A stretch of 64,000 bases of DNA, taken from Kordia periserrulae. Lineage in GTDB: Bacteria; Bacteroidota; Bacteroidia; Flavobacteriales; Flavobacteriaceae. The notes beneath the pieces are model-generated. The model saw only the letters and a list, made by a program, of their open reading frames with translations. It was not told where the DNA came from and did not search any database. Shown in pieces: positions 1 to 9,417 of this stretch. Position numbers and translations under genes: made by a program. The stretch spans positions 248,001 to 312,000 of the forward strand of contig NZ_QBKT01000001.1 of assembly GCF_003054265.1 (NCBI RefSeq). Direction: 5' to 3'. Position 1 is the stretch's first letter, and every line of letters begins with the position of its first letter.

Positions 1-975
1 GTTGATGTATTGTACGTTTTGGATTTTTAATACTTTTTCCAAACGATGTTCTACACCTTGAAATCCTGACATACTTTCGCGTATGGTTTGTTTTCTAATG
101 TTCAATAATTGTGCTACAGCAGATGCCGCCATGGCATTCTTTGTATTGTGTTGTCCTTCTAGTGCTAGCGAGTCCGTCGGCATAGTAATTGTCTTATTTT
201 GTATCGTTAGTATTATGTTATTGCCTTCTATATAAGCGCCATTCTCTTGTTTGTTTTTGAGTGAGAATGGAATTAATGTTGATTTTACTTTGTATGTTTT
301 TAATCCGTTGACAACAACTTCATCGTCGGCGTCGTAGATTAAGTAATCGTTTTCCGTTTGATTCATCGCAATTCTAAATTTTGCTGCGATGTAATTTTCA
401 AATTTGTAATCGTATCTGTCTAAATGGTCAGGCGTAATGTTGGTAATGATGGCAATGTGCGGACGAAAATTCACGATGCCGTCTAGCTGGAAACTACTTA
501 GCTCTAACACATATTCATCAAAGGATTCTTCTGCGACTTGTCGCGCAAAACTTTTCCCCATGTTTCCTGCTACTCCCACATTCAATCCGCCTTCTTTTAA
601 CACGTGATGTGTTAACATCGTTGTGGTCGTTTTTCCGTTGCTTCCCGTGATTCCCACAATGGTTGCTTTGGTGAACTGCCCTGCAAATTCAATTTCCGAA
701 ATCACTGGAATTCCTTTCTCACGAAGCGATTTTACCAACGAAACCGTATCTGGAATTCCTGGACTTTTCATCACTACATCTGCATTGAAAAGCTTTGCTT
801 CCGTATGTTGCTGCTCTTCCCATTCAATTTCAAACTGATTCAGAACGTTTTTATAGTGCGTTTTGATGGCTGATTTGTCCGAAACAAATACGTCATATCC
901 TTGCTGTTTCCCTAAGATTGCCGTTCCTACGCCACTTTCTCCCGCTCCTAATATGACCAATCGTTGTTGTTGCAC
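1..975 (-). CDS. murD: UDP-N-acetylmuramoyl-L-alanine:D-glutamate ligase, N-terminal part
   Basis: Cytoplasmic Mur ligase that adds D-Glu to UDP-MurNAc-L-Ala using ATP. The first 325 residues are visible and the C-terminal ligase domain is cut off by the window edge. The N-terminal Rossmann segment has GAGESG at about residues 10-15, and the Mur-ligase ATP loop GxxGKTT is at about 111-117, followed by the middle-domain ELSSFQL motif. No ATG lies in frame. The reading starts at GTG 975-973, reading M-Q-Q-Q-R-L-V-I-L-G; the only nearby ATG (1003) runs into a stop after five codons. The gene follows mraY at the end of the visible dcw cluster, separated by about 100 T-rich bases. Confidence 0.93.
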   Translation of the reverse strand, partial: MQQQRLVILGAGESGVGTAILGKQQGYDVFVSDKSAIKTHYKNVLNQFEIEWEEQQHTEAKLFNADVVMKSPGIPDTVSLVKSLREKGIPVISEIEFAGQFTKATIVGITGSNGKTTTTMLTHHVLKEGGLNVGVAGNMGKSFARQVAEESFDEYVLELSSFQLDGIVNFRPHIAIITNITPDHLDRYDYKFENYIAAKFRIAMNQTENDYLIYDADDEVVVNGLKTYKVKSTLIPFSLKNKQENGAYIEGNNIILTIQNKTITMPTDSLALEGQHNTKNAMAASAVAQLLNIRKQTIRESMSGFQGVEHRLEKVLKIQNVQYIN

Positions 976-1073
976 TTTTTGTTTGTTATTTGTGTTTTGT
1001 CATGACTCCTGATTCTTGGCTCCTGACTCTCTTTTTATCGATTTGTTGCTTCCTAAAACCCAACGCCCAAAAC

Positions 1074-2309
1074 CTATCTCACCTTCAATGTTACAATCGT
1101 TAGAATTGCTAGTAAGATTCCGATAATCCAGAATCTGGTGACAATTTTACTTTCGTGATATCCTAATTTTTGATAGTGATGATGCAATGGTGACATTTTG
1201 AAAATTCTTCTTCCTTCTCCAAATTTCTTTTTGGTGTATTTGAAATAACTCACTTGCATGACTACCGATAGATTTTCCGCCAAGAAGATTCCACACAAAA
1301 TTGGAATGAGCCATTCCTTACGAATTGCTATCGCGATTACTGCAATGATTCCACCAATGGTTAAACTTCCTGTATCGCCCATAAATACTTGTGCTGGATA
1401 GGTGTTGTACCATAAAAATCCAATCAAGGCTCCGACAAAAGCGGCTATGTAAATGGTGATTTCTCCCGCGCGCGGAATGTACATGACATTGAGATATTCT
1501 GAGAAAATTAAGTTTCCAGATATCCATGCAAATATTCCTAATGTTAGTACGATGATGACCGAAGTTCCAGCGGCGAGTCCGTCAATTCCGTCGGTGAGAT
1601 TGGCTCCGTTTGAAACCGCCATAATGATGAAAATCACGATTGGAATAAACACCAACCACGCGTATTTTGCATAGTCTGGATTCATCCAAGTCACTAGTTT
1701 TGCATAATCGATTTCGTTGTTTTTTACAAACGGAATCGTGGTTTTCATGGAGCGTTTTTCTTCTCCAAATTTTTTCGTTGGCGTGGTATTACCTACCATT
1801 AATTCTTGCTGTTGCGCTGCAGGTAATTCTTCACGAATGGTTACATCTTGATGAAAGAATAAGGTTGCTCCTACGATGATTCCCAATCCTAATTGCCCTA
1901 AGATTTTGAATTTTCCTTTGAGTCCTTTTTTGTCGTTTTTAAACTTCTTGATGTAATCATCAATAAAACCAATAATTCCCATCCAAATGGTGGTCACAAT
2001 TAGCAAAATGATGTATATGTTTTCCAGCTTTGCAAAAAGCAATACAGGAACTAAGGTTGCCAAAATGATGATGATTCCTCCCATGGTTGGCGTTCCTGCT
2101 TTTTCTTTTTGCCCAGCTAATCCCAAATCGCGCACGGTTTCTCCAATTTGTTTTGAGCGCAAATAGTTGATAATTCGTTTTCCAAAAATCATAGAGATCA
2201 ACAACGAAAAAATTACCGCCATTGCCGCTCTAAAACTCAGGAATCCAAACAAAGAAGCGCCTGGAAACTGATATTGTTTTTCGAGATATTCAAATACGTA
2301 GTATAACAT
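1074..2309 (-). CDS. mraY: Phospho-N-acetylmuramoyl-pentapeptide transferase
   Basis: Integral membrane enzyme that transfers phospho-MurNAc-pentapeptide to undecaprenyl phosphate, making lipid I. At 411 residues it is longer than the roughly 360 of E. coli. The extra length is a polar insert at about residues 155-215, a layout I recognise from Bacteroidota. Visible family signatures are the DDYIKK motif, [24 protein letters not shown] and the C-terminal HHHYQKLG. About ten hydrophobic segments are present. It lies 38 bases downstream of murE in the dcw operon. Confidence 0.97.
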   Translation of the reverse strand: MLYYVFEYLEKQYQFPGASLFGFLSFRAAMAVIFSLLISMIFGKRIINYLRSKQIGETVRDLGLAGQKEKAGTPTMGGIIIILATLVPVLLFAKLENIYIILLIVTTIWMGIIGFIDDYIKKFKNDKKGLKGKFKILGQLGLGIIVGATLFFHQDVTIREELPAAQQQELMVGNTTPTKKFGEEKRSMKTTIPFVKNNEIDYAKLVTWMNPDYAKYAWLVFIPIVIFIIMAVSNGANLTDGIDGLAAGTSVIIVLTLGIFAWISGNLIFSEYLNVMYIPRAGEITIYIAAFVGALIGFLWYNTYPAQVFMGDTGSLTIGGIIAVIAIAIRKEWLIPILCGIFLAENLSVVMQVSYFKYTKKKFGEGRRIFKMSPLHHHYQKLGYHESKIVTRFWIIGILLAILTIVTLKVR

Positions 2310-2347
2310 GTTATTTTTGGTGTTGTTGCTCTTTTAAAACTGGTTTT

Positions 2348-3811
2348 TTATTCGTGTAAATTGTCTAATATTTCTTTGGCGATTTTGTAATCGTCAAAAT
2401 CGGTTCGTTTGCCGTTGATTTCTTGATAGGTTTCATGTCCTTTTCCTGCAATGAGAATGATGTCGTTTTCCCCTGCCATTTGACACGCCGTTTTGATAGC
2501 TTGTTTTCTATCTGTAATTGAGAGTGTCTTTTTATAGTTTTGCGGTTCTACACCTTTTTCAATGGCTTCAATGATTGCTATTGGATCTTCTCTACGAGGA
2601 TTGTCGGACGTGAAAATGACTTTTGTACTCAACGTTGACGCAATGTTCCCCATTTTTGGACGTTTTGTAGCATCTCGATTACCGCCACAACCTACCACCG
2701 TAATGAGTTGTTCATTTCCTGTGCGAATGTCATTGATAGTTTCTAACACATTTTTTAAAGCATCTGGCGTATGCGCATAGTCCACAATGGTTGTGATGTT
2801 ATTTTTTGTGATGAAATATTCAAAGCGACCGCTGACGTTTTCGAGTTCACTCATCAATTGTAAAATTTCCATCTGCTCTAAACCTAATAATTCCGCCGTA
2901 GCGTAAATAGATAAGAGATTGTACGCGTTGAAACTTCCGATGAGTCGTGTCCAAACTTCGTTGTCGTTTATTTTTAAAAGCAATCCTGAAAGACTGTTCT
3001 CCAAGATTTGCGCGCGATAGTCTGCATACGTTTTTAAAGCGTAGGTGTATTTTTTGGCTTGCGTATTTTGCATCATTATCAAGCCGTTTTTATCGTCTAT
3101 GTTCACCAAACAGAACGCATCTTTCGGCAATTCGTCAAAGAATTTCTTTTTGACATCTCTGTATTCAGCAAACGTATCGTGATAGTCTAAATGATCATGC
3201 GATAGATTCGTGAAAATTCCACCTCGAAACCTTAATCCAGCCGTTCTTTTTTGATGAATTCCGTGCGAAGACACTTCCATAAAACAGTATTCCACACCTT
3301 CGTGGTTCATCTTTTCTAGATAACTATTAATGGTGAGTGAATCTGGCGTGGTATGCGTTGCTTTGTATTCGACATCGTCCACTAAAATTCGCACTGTAGA
3401 CAACAATCCGACTTTGTAACCTGCTTTTTTAAAGAGTTGATATAACAGCGTAGCCACGGTTGTTTTTCCATTGGTTCCTGTAACGCCAATTAGCTTGAGG
3501 TTTTCCGAAGGATTTCCGTAAAAATTAGATGCCATAATTGCTAATGCGCTGCTTCCGTTATCTACTTGAATGTAGGTAACTCCATTGACAATTTTGTCTG
3601 GAATCATATCGCAAATGATTGCAACAGCGCCTGCTTTGATGGCTGCACCTATATAACTATGACCGTCAAATTCATATCCTTTGATAGCGATAAAAACATC
3701 ATTAGCTTGCACTTCTCGCGAATCAAAGACCAGTTTGCGGATAGCTAGATTGGTATCGCCCGTCACTGCTTCGATATGAACTTTGTATAATATGTCTTTT
3801 AGGATCTTCAC
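2348..3811 (-). CDS. murE: UDP-MurNAc-tripeptide synthetase (meso-DAP adding)
   Basis: Cytoplasmic ligase that adds the third peptide residue to UDP-MurNAc-L-Ala-D-Glu. The ATP loop GTNGKTT is near residues 110-116. The DNPR motif at residues 403-406 is the established signature for meso-diaminopimelate rather than lysine, so the peptidoglycan should be of the mDAP type. The C-terminal AGKGHE motif is present. At 487 residues the length is normal. The start overlaps the ftsI stop by 4 bases (ATGA), indicating translational coupling. Confidence 0.96.
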   Translation of the reverse strand: MKILKDILYKVHIEAVTGDTNLAIRKLVFDSREVQANDVFIAIKGYEFDGHSYIGAAIKAGAVAIICDMIPDKIVNGVTYIQVDNGSSALAIMASNFYGNPSENLKLIGVTGTNGKTTVATLLYQLFKKAGYKVGLLSTVRILVDDVEYKATHTTPDSLTINSYLEKMNHEGVEYCFMEVSSHGIHQKRTAGLRFRGGIFTNLSHDHLDYHDTFAEYRDVKKKFFDELPKDAFCLVNIDDKNGLIMMQNTQAKKYTYALKTYADYRAQILENSLSGLLLKINDNEVWTRLIGSFNAYNLLSIYATAELLGLEQMEILQLMSELENVSGRFEYFITKNNITTIVDYAHTPDALKNVLETINDIRTGNEQLITVVGCGGNRDATKRPKMGNIASTLSTKVIFTSDNPRREDPIAIIEAIEKGVEPQNYKKTLSITDRKQAIKTACQMAGENDIILIAGKGHETYQEINGKRTDFDDYKIAKEILDNLHE

Positions 3812-5799
3812 GATAATTCTAGTACAATTCGTTTTTCCTTGCTAATTTTTTCTCCTGCCTCTAAAGATTGCTTTGTCACTTTTCCACTTCCTTTAATTTC
3901 TACACGCAATCCTAAATTTTCAAGTAGTGGAATGGCGTCCATTGCTGGCATTCCAACCACATTTGGCATGATGGTTTTGTATTTTTTACTCTTATCTAAA
4001 TATTCTTTATATTCTTTTTCTACAACTGGCGCTACGCTTTCGATGTTTTCTACTTGGTCAAATATTGGTGTGTCTCTGTAGATTTTATGTGCGATTTTTT
4101 TAAAAACTGGTCCCGACACATCCGCACCGTAATACCCAATTTTTTGATCAGGTTCATGAATGACTACAATGCATGAATATTTCGGATTCTCTACTGGGAA
4201 AAAGCCTGAAAACGTCGAAATGTATTCGCGATTTTCTTTGATGGCGTAATTTTTTTGGCAAGTCCCAGTTTTTCCCGCCATAGAAAAGTTTGGGGAATAC
4301 AATCCATTTCCTGTTCCGTGTTCTTTTTCTACTACATTCAACATCATCTTCGTTACTTTTGCTACGGTTTCTTTTGAGCAAATGGACGGATTGATAACTT
4401 CTTTTTCGAATTGTTTTTCGCTAGTGTACCAGTTTTCACGTACGGCTTTTACAAATCGCGGTCGCACCATTTCACCTCCATTTGCGATGGCATTGTAGAA
4501 TGCTAAAATTTGTAATGGCGTCAATTCTACACCATATCCGTATGCCATCCATTGCAATGAAATTCCACTCCAGCTTTTGTCATTTGGATGTGGCACAATA
4601 GGTTTCGGCTCGCCCTGAATAGGCAACTCAAGTGGTTTGTGCAGATTCATATTATAGAGTCTGTTCACAAATTTCTTTGGATTTTTTCCGTAGAAATTGT
4701 CAATAATCTTTACAATTCCAACATTTGACGATACTTCAAATGCTTTGGATGCTGTGATGGTTCCGTATCCACGTCTGTTAGAATCTTCTACCGTTTCGCC
4801 ATAAAACGTAATTCTTCCGTTTCCTGTATCGACCAAATAATCACTGTCAATCACACGGTCTTCCAACGCCGCAACCATCGCCATCAACTTAAAGGTTGAG
4901 CCTGGCTCATGTCGCTCACCAACCGCGTAATTATAACGTTCTACATAATTTCCTTTACTGTTTCTTCCTAAGTTTGAAATGGCTTTTATTTCGCCCGTCT
5001 CCACTTCCATTACTACTACACAACCGTGATCGGCTTTGTATTTTTCCAATTGTTCCAACAATGCATGATGCGCAATGTCTTGAATATTCACGTTGATAGA
5101 TGAAATGATATCGTAACCATCTTGCGGTTCTAAATCGTTGTCAATAGAAATGGGTTTCCAACGTCCGTTGGCTATTTTTTGTTCGATGCGACTTCCTTCT
5201 TTTCCGCGCAAATCATCACCAAAAGCACCTTCCAATCCAACACCCACTTTGTCTTTTACTTCGTATCCAATGGTACGACGCGCAATGCTTCCGATTGGAT
5301 ATTCGCGTACTGTTTTTTGTTTGCTGATAAATCCGCCTCTAAACGTTCCTCGTTTGAATATTGGAAACTTTTTGATGCGCATGTATTCTGCGTAACTTAG
5401 ATTTTTTGCGATTGGATGATATTGATCTTTGTTAGCACGCGCTCTTGTCAATTTGCTTTCGTAATACGCAGACGATTTTCCTAATAACTTTGCTAAAGAA
5501 TCTGAAAGTGCTTTGATGTTGTCTGTAAATTCACGTTTGTAGACCGTTTTGGCATCAAAAAAGATATCATATTTAGATACCGAAGTTGCGAGTAAACTTC
5601 CATCGTCGGCATAGACATTTCCGCGACTTGGCTCTATGACTGCTTTTCGTATCACTTCCTCATCAGCAAGTGCGCGATATTTGTCACCTTCTACAAATTG
5701 CACGTTTACCAATTGCACCACAACCGCAATCGCGAAGAGAAACATACCTCCTGCGACAAAATATAAACGATTTAATATGTTTTTTTCGGTTACTGGCAT
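3808..5799 (-). CDS. ftsI: Penicillin-binding protein / septal transpeptidase with PASTA domain
   Basis: Class B penicillin-binding protein for septal peptidoglycan cross-linking. It has one N-terminal membrane anchor (about residues 13-34), a dimerisation domain and a transpeptidase domain. The catalytic motifs are all present: STFK at 301-304, SSN at 357-359 and KTGT at 510-513. The last 60 residues form a PASTA domain (PNVVGMPAMDAIPLLENLG...). The position between ftsL-like and murE in the dcw cluster supports the division role. The product is 663 residues. Confidence 0.95.
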   Translation of the reverse strand: MPVTEKNILNRLYFVAGGMFLFAIAVVVQLVNVQFVEGDKYRALADEEVIRKAVIEPSRGNVYADDGSLLATSVSKYDIFFDAKTVYKREFTDNIKALSDSLAKLLGKSSAYYESKLTRARANKDQYHPIAKNLSYAEYMRIKKFPIFKRGTFRGGFISKQKTVREYPIGSIARRTIGYEVKDKVGVGLEGAFGDDLRGKEGSRIEQKIANGRWKPISIDNDLEPQDGYDIISSINVNIQDIAHHALLEQLEKYKADHGCVVVMEVETGEIKAISNLGRNSKGNYVERYNYAVGERHEPGSTFKLMAMVAALEDRVIDSDYLVDTGNGRITFYGETVEDSNRRGYGTITASKAFEVSSNVGIVKIIDNFYGKNPKKFVNRLYNMNLHKPLELPIQGEPKPIVPHPNDKSWSGISLQWMAYGYGVELTPLQILAFYNAIANGGEMVRPRFVKAVRENWYTSEKQFEKEVINPSICSKETVAKVTKMMLNVVEKEHGTGNGLYSPNFSMAGKTGTCQKNYAIKENREYISTFSGFFPVENPKYSCIVVIHEPDQKIGYYGADVSGPVFKKIAHKIYRDTPIFDQVENIESVAPVVEKEYKEYLDKSKKYKTIMPNVVGMPAMDAIPLLENLGLRVEIKGSGKVTKQSLEAGEKISKEKRIVLELS

Positions 5800-5805
5800 T
5801 GATTA

Positions 5806-6126
5806 TTATTGTTGTGATGTTACTCTAATTTTTTGTGGTGGGTTTTTCGATGGTGCTAATCCCGTGTTGGCAACTTTTTCAGTGATGTAGGATTCTAGTT
5901 TTAGTTGTTGCAGCGTTGTTCGAGTTTCTACAAATTCACTTTTGAGTCGCTTCACTTCATCGTTTAGTCTTGCGATTTCGTGTACTTTTTCATCTGCCCA
6001 ATGCGAACTTGCAATCATAATCAAGGCTAAAAACGAAGCAAATACAATGAAACGCCAGTTTTTGATGGCGTCATCTTTGATGAGAAACTTCCCTTTTAGA
6101 ATGTCGTAAATGTTTTCCTTTTTCAT
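5806..6126 (-). CDS. ftsL: FtsL-like division protein
   Basis: Small bitopic membrane protein of 106 residues. A cytoplasmic N-terminus of about 25 residues is followed by one transmembrane helix (about 27-43, IVFASFLALIMIASSHW) and a periplasmic coiled-coil (about 47-85, rich in Lys, Glu, Leu and Val). This architecture and the rsmH-X-ftsI position are those of FtsL, which joins FtsB and FtsQ in the divisome. The sequence itself is poorly conserved, so the call rests on topology and synteny. It starts 2 bases after the rsmH stop. Confidence 0.85.
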   Translation of the reverse strand: MKKENIYDILKGKFLIKDDAIKNWRFIVFASFLALIMIASSHWADEKVHEIARLNDEVKRLKSEFVETRTTLQQLKLESYITEKVANTGLAPSKNPPQKIRVTSQQ

Positions 6127-6128
6127 GA

Positions 6129-7037
6129 CTACAGACGTTCTGCTATTCTTAGTTTTGCGCTACGCGCTCTGTTATTTGTTTTTATTTCTTTGTGTGATGG
6201 AATAATTAATTTCCCCACTTTTTTAAACGGCACTTCTACTCTACCGTAAAAATCTTTTTCTGGCTCACCTTCAAAAAGTCCGTTACGAATGAAGCGTTTT
6301 ACCAAGCGATCTTCTAGCGAATGATAACTTATCAAACTGAGTCTTCCGCCAATTTCAAGCACTTCTTGTGTTTGCATTAGAAATTCTTTCAACACTTCTA
6401 TTTCTTGGTTTACTTCGATACGAATTGCTTGGTAGATTTGTGCTAACACCTTATGCTCTCTGTGTTTTGGCAAAAATCGCTGCAATACTACTCGCAAGTC
6501 TTCCGTAGTTCGAATGGGTTGTTCAGACCTTGCTGTAACGATTTGCGCTGCAATGGCTTTTGCATTTCGCAATTCACCATATAATGATAAAATTGATTGC
6601 AAATCTTCTTCTTCATATTCATTGACTACGTTGTAAGCAGACACTTCATCTTCTTGATTCATTCGCATGTCTAAATCCGCTTCAAAGCGCAGTGAAAATC
6701 CGCGTTCAGCTTTGTCAAATTGATGCGATGACACTCCGAAATCACCCAGAATTCCATCTACTTTTCGCACTCCATAAAACCGTAAGAACTTTTTAAGATG
6801 TCTAAAATTTTGATTGATGAGCGTAAATCGCGCATCATCAATTGCATTGTCAAGCGCATCTTGATCTTGATCGAACGCATATAGTTTTCCGTTTTCTCCG
6901 AGTCGACTCAAAATTTCTTTGGAATGTCCGCCACCGCCAAAGGTTACATCTACATACACTCCATCTTCTTTGATGTTGAGTCCATCAACGGTTTCTTTCA
7001 GCAATACAGGATTATGATATTCCATCGCCATCGTCAT
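6129..7037 (-). CDS. rsmH: 16S rRNA (cytosine1402-N4)-methyltransferase
   Basis: SAM-dependent methyltransferase acting on C1402 of 16S rRNA in the decoding centre. The SAM-binding motif DVTFGGGGHS is at residues 30-39. The later LSLISYHSLEDRLVKRF segment and the C-terminal NNRARSAKLR are typical of the family. The start shown is the first of three nearby ATGs (residues 1, 3 and 5); the usual family start is Met-5 (M-E-Y-H-N-P). All three lie inside the end of mraZ, so the two genes overlap and are probably translationally coupled. Confidence 0.96.
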   Translation of the reverse strand: MTMAMEYHNPVLLKETVDGLNIKEDGVYVDVTFGGGGHSKEILSRLGENGKLYAFDQDQDALDNAIDDARFTLINQNFRHLKKFLRFYGVRKVDGILGDFGVSSHQFDKAERGFSLRFEADLDMRMNQEDEVSAYNVVNEYEEEDLQSILSLYGELRNAKAIAAQIVTARSEQPIRTTEDLRVVLQRFLPKHREHKVLAQIYQAIRIEVNQEIEVLKEFLMQTQEVLEIGGRLSLISYHSLEDRLVKRFIRNGLFEGEPEKDFYGRVEVPFKKVGKLIIPSHKEIKTNNRARSAKLRIAERL

Positions 7038-7479
7038 TTCCCATTACTTCTTCTGCCAAATCGCCGATATCAACATCCGCATCATCTGTTGCTGCATTGT
7101 ATTGTTCTTTGTCCCAAATCTCCACAATGTTAATAGCGGACGACAATACAATTTCTTTCTTAATTCCTGCAAAAACCACTAAGTCTTTCGGAATCAACAA
7201 TCTTCCAGCAGCGTCAATTTCCACCATTCGAACACCTTTGTTAAATCTTCGAATGAAATCGACATTTTTCTTTTTAAAACGGTTCAATTTGTTTAGTTTT
7301 TGCGTCATGAGATTCCATTCGCTCATCGGATGCAATTCTAAACACGAACCAAATAAACCTTCTTTGATGACAAAACCTTCTTGCAACACCGGAGACAACT
7401 GCTTTTTTAAATCCGCAGGAACCAGCATACGCCCTTTAGCGTCTACTTTGCATTCGTATGTTCCGATTAAATTTATCAC
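7012..7479 (-). CDS. mraZ: Transcriptional regulator MraZ
   Basis: AbrB-fold DNA-binding regulator of the dcw operon, made of two tandem SpoVT/AbrB-like repeats. Both halves carry the DAKGRMLVPADLK / DAAGRLLIPKDLV pattern. I place the start at GTG 7479 (reading V-I-N-L-I-G-T-Y-E-C), giving 155 residues, the normal family size. The frame stays open to a GTG at 7542, but that codon lies inside the 10-bp operator repeats and the extra residues (KCGKIFNIFESY...) are not family-like. The gene heads the minus-strand dcw operon. Confidence 0.94.
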   Translation of the reverse strand: MINLIGTYECKVDAKGRMLVPADLKKQLSPVLQEGFVIKEGLFGSCLELHPMSEWNLMTQKLNKLNRFKKKNVDFIRRFNKGVRMVEIDAAGRLLIPKDLVVFAGIKKEIVLSSAINIVEIWDKEQYNAATDDADVDIGDLAEEVMGNDDGDGIS

Positions 7480-7522
7480 GTGAGAATCAGGTTTACCTAT
7501 ATAAGATTCAAATATATTGAAA

Positions 7523-7552
7523 ATTTTACCACATTTTACCACATTTTACCAC
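7523..7552 (-). promoter_or_regulatory. Triple 10-bp direct repeat, probable MraZ operator
   Basis: Three perfect tandem copies of the decamer ATTTTACCAC on the plus strand (7523-7532, 7533-7542, 7543-7552), which read GTGGTAAAAT toward mraZ. They end 43 bases upstream of the preferred mraZ start. MraZ proteins are known to bind short G-rich direct repeats at 10-bp spacing just upstream of their own gene. The spacing, copy number and place match, so autoregulation of the dcw operon is inferred. Confidence 0.75.
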
Positions 7553-7875
7553 TTTGTTGATAAGTTTTTGCTTTTTTCAGCCAAAAAGCCTGTAATTGAG
7601 CTAAAAATCAACTTGTTGAAAGTGGGATTTTAGAAAAGTGAAACATACTTTTATTAAGCATTTTTATGTCATGATGTCGAAATTTTATTTCGTGTAACTT
7701 CACAAGAAAAACTGAAGAAAAATCACTAGAATACTGCGAAAAAAACAAAATGCATCTCTTATTTTCATCATAAAAACACATTGTTTTACTATTTTTCAAG
7801 ACATTTCAAAAAAAGCCTATTAATAAATTTCGAAATGCCTATATTTGTCTCTTGTTAAAAAACTGATAGCCATTA
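7553..7875. other. Divergent intergenic region between mraZ and the hydrolase gene
   Basis: A 323-base AT-rich spacer. It should hold the minus-strand dcw promoter upstream of the MraZ repeats; I could not place a convincing -7 box there. On the plus strand, TATATTTG at 7840-7847 matches the Bacteroidota -7 consensus TAnnTTTG and lies 28 bases before the hydrolase start. I see no gene in it. Confidence 0.5.
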
Positions 7876-8640
7876 ATGAAAGAAAGCTTTAAAAAGGACG
7901 GGAAATTCAATTATCTAGAATTAGGAGAAGGAACACCTATCGTTATTTTACATGGCTTAATGGGCGGTTTGAGTAATTTTGAAGCTGTTACCGAAAATTT
8001 TTCAACGAAAGGATATAAAATTTTAATTCCTGAGTTACCTATTTACACAAAGCCACTTTTAAAGACCAACGTAAAGAATTTTGCAAAATATGTTAAGGAA
8101 TTTATTGAACATAAAGAGCTTGACAAGGTTATTTTGCTTGGAAATTCACTTGGCGGACACATCGGATTGTTGACTACAAAATTGTACCCTGAACTTGTCA
8201 AAGGATTAGTCATCACAGGAAGTTCTGGATTGTACGAAAGTGCGATGGGCGACGGCTATCCAAAACGTGGCGATTACGAGTTTATCAAGAAGAAAAGTGA
8301 GGATGTTTTTTATGACCCAGCAGTGGCTACCAAAGAGATTGTAGACGAAGTGTTTGCTACGGTTAATAATCGCAGTAAGTTGATTAAAACCTTGGCAATT
8401 GCGAAAAGTGCTATTCGTCACAATATGGGCAAAGACTTGCCAAATATGCACACACCTACAGGAATTATTTGGGGAAAAAACGATACGGTTACACCACCAA
8501 ATGTTGCTGAAGAGTTTCATGAATTATTACCTGATTCTGACTTGTATTGGATTGACAAATGCGGACATGCACCTATGATGGAACGCCCTGAAGAGTTTAA
8601 CGAATGTTTACAAGATTGGCTGACCAAACGCAATTTTTAG
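7876..8640 (+). CDS. Alpha/beta hydrolase
   Basis: Cytoplasmic alpha/beta-hydrolase-fold protein of 254 residues without a signal peptide. The catalytic triad is readable: nucleophile Ser91 in GNSLGG, Asp203 in WGKNDTVTPP and His231 in CGHAPMMERP. The oxyanion motif HG is at 26-27. The fold includes esterases, C-C hydrolases and lipases, and the substrate cannot be told. It is transcribed away from the dcw operon and toward engB, 37 bases ahead of it, so the two are probably co-transcribed. Confidence 0.9.
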   Translation: MKESFKKDGKFNYLELGEGTPIVILHGLMGGLSNFEAVTENFSTKGYKILIPELPIYTKPLLKTNVKNFAKYVKEFIEHKELDKVILLGNSLGGHIGLLTTKLYPELVKGLVITGSSGLYESAMGDGYPKRGDYEFIKKKSEDVFYDPAVATKEIVDEVFATVNNRSKLIKTLAIAKSAIRHNMGKDLPNMHTPTGIIWGKNDTVTPPNVAEEFHELLPDSDLYWIDKCGHAPMMERPEEFNECLQDWLTKRNF

Positions 8641-8677
8641 GTCGTCACGAAACGAAATAACATCAAATTTTACCGCT

Positions 8678-9286
8678 GTGAAAATTAAATCTGCCGAATT
8701 CGTAATGAGCAACTCGGACGTTGCGAAATGTCCAAAAAATCCAATTCCTGAATACGCGTTTATTGGTCGCTCTAATGTTGGAAAATCTTCTTTGATCAAC
8801 ATGTTGACGCAACGAAAGAGTTTGGCAAAAACTTCTGGACGACCAGGAAAGACACAGCTTATCAATCATTTTAAGATTAACGACGAATGGTTTTTGGTCG
8901 ATTTGCCTGGTTATGGCTACGCACGTGTTTCCAAAAGCACAAAAAAGGTTTTCCAAAAGTTTATTACAGAGTATTTTAGAAAACGCAAACAACTAGTTTG
9001 CGGATTTGTGTTAGTAGATATTCGTCACGAACCACAGAAAATTGATTTGGAATTTATGCAATGGTTGGGCGAAAACCAAATTCCGTTTTGCATCATTTTT
9101 ACGAAAGCTGATAAATTACGTCCATCACAGATTGAAAAACATATTGAAAACTATAAAGCCAAATTATTAGAAGATGTTTGGGAAGAAATGCCGCAGTATT
9201 TTGTGACGTCCGCTTCAAAAGCGATTGGTCGCGATGAAGTGTTGGAGTTTATTGAGCAAATTAATCAAGATTTGAAGAATTCGTAG
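8678..9286 (+). CDS. engB: Ribosome biogenesis GTP-binding protein YsxC/EngB
   Basis: Essential GTPase assisting late large-subunit ribosome assembly. G motifs: G1 GRSNVGKSS at about 30-38, G2 region around TSGRPGKTQ, G3 DLPGYG at 75-80 and G4 TKAD at 142-145. The start is GTG 8678, giving the typical Bacteroidota N-terminus KIKSAEFVMSN; the internal ATG (codon 10) would cut the first strand. The product is 202 residues, the usual size. Confidence 0.95.
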   Translation: MKIKSAEFVMSNSDVAKCPKNPIPEYAFIGRSNVGKSSLINMLTQRKSLAKTSGRPGKTQLINHFKINDEWFLVDLPGYGYARVSKSTKKVFQKFITEYFRKRKQLVCGFVLVDIRHEPQKIDLEFMQWLGENQIPFCIIFTKADKLRPSQIEKHIENYKAKLLEDVWEEMPQYFVTSASKAIGRDEVLEFIEQINQDLKNS

Positions 9287-9417
9287 TTTTTTTGATTGTT
9301 CTTTGTTGTTTGTTTTTTGTTGTTTGTTTTTCGTCGATTCTATAGAAACATCTCAATACTTAATGCTTTTTAAATCTTTATAATTTTCATACTTTTAAGA
9401 GACCAAAAACACCAACC

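Noticed and set aside
7523-7552. Possible CRISPR-like or simple tandem repeat
   Set aside because: Only three 10-bp units with no spacers. Position and spacing match an MraZ operator.
7608-7799. 63-codon minus frame between mraZ and the hydrolase gene
   Set aside because: Low-complexity Phe/Ser/Lys composition, no family features, and it lies in the expected dcw promoter region.
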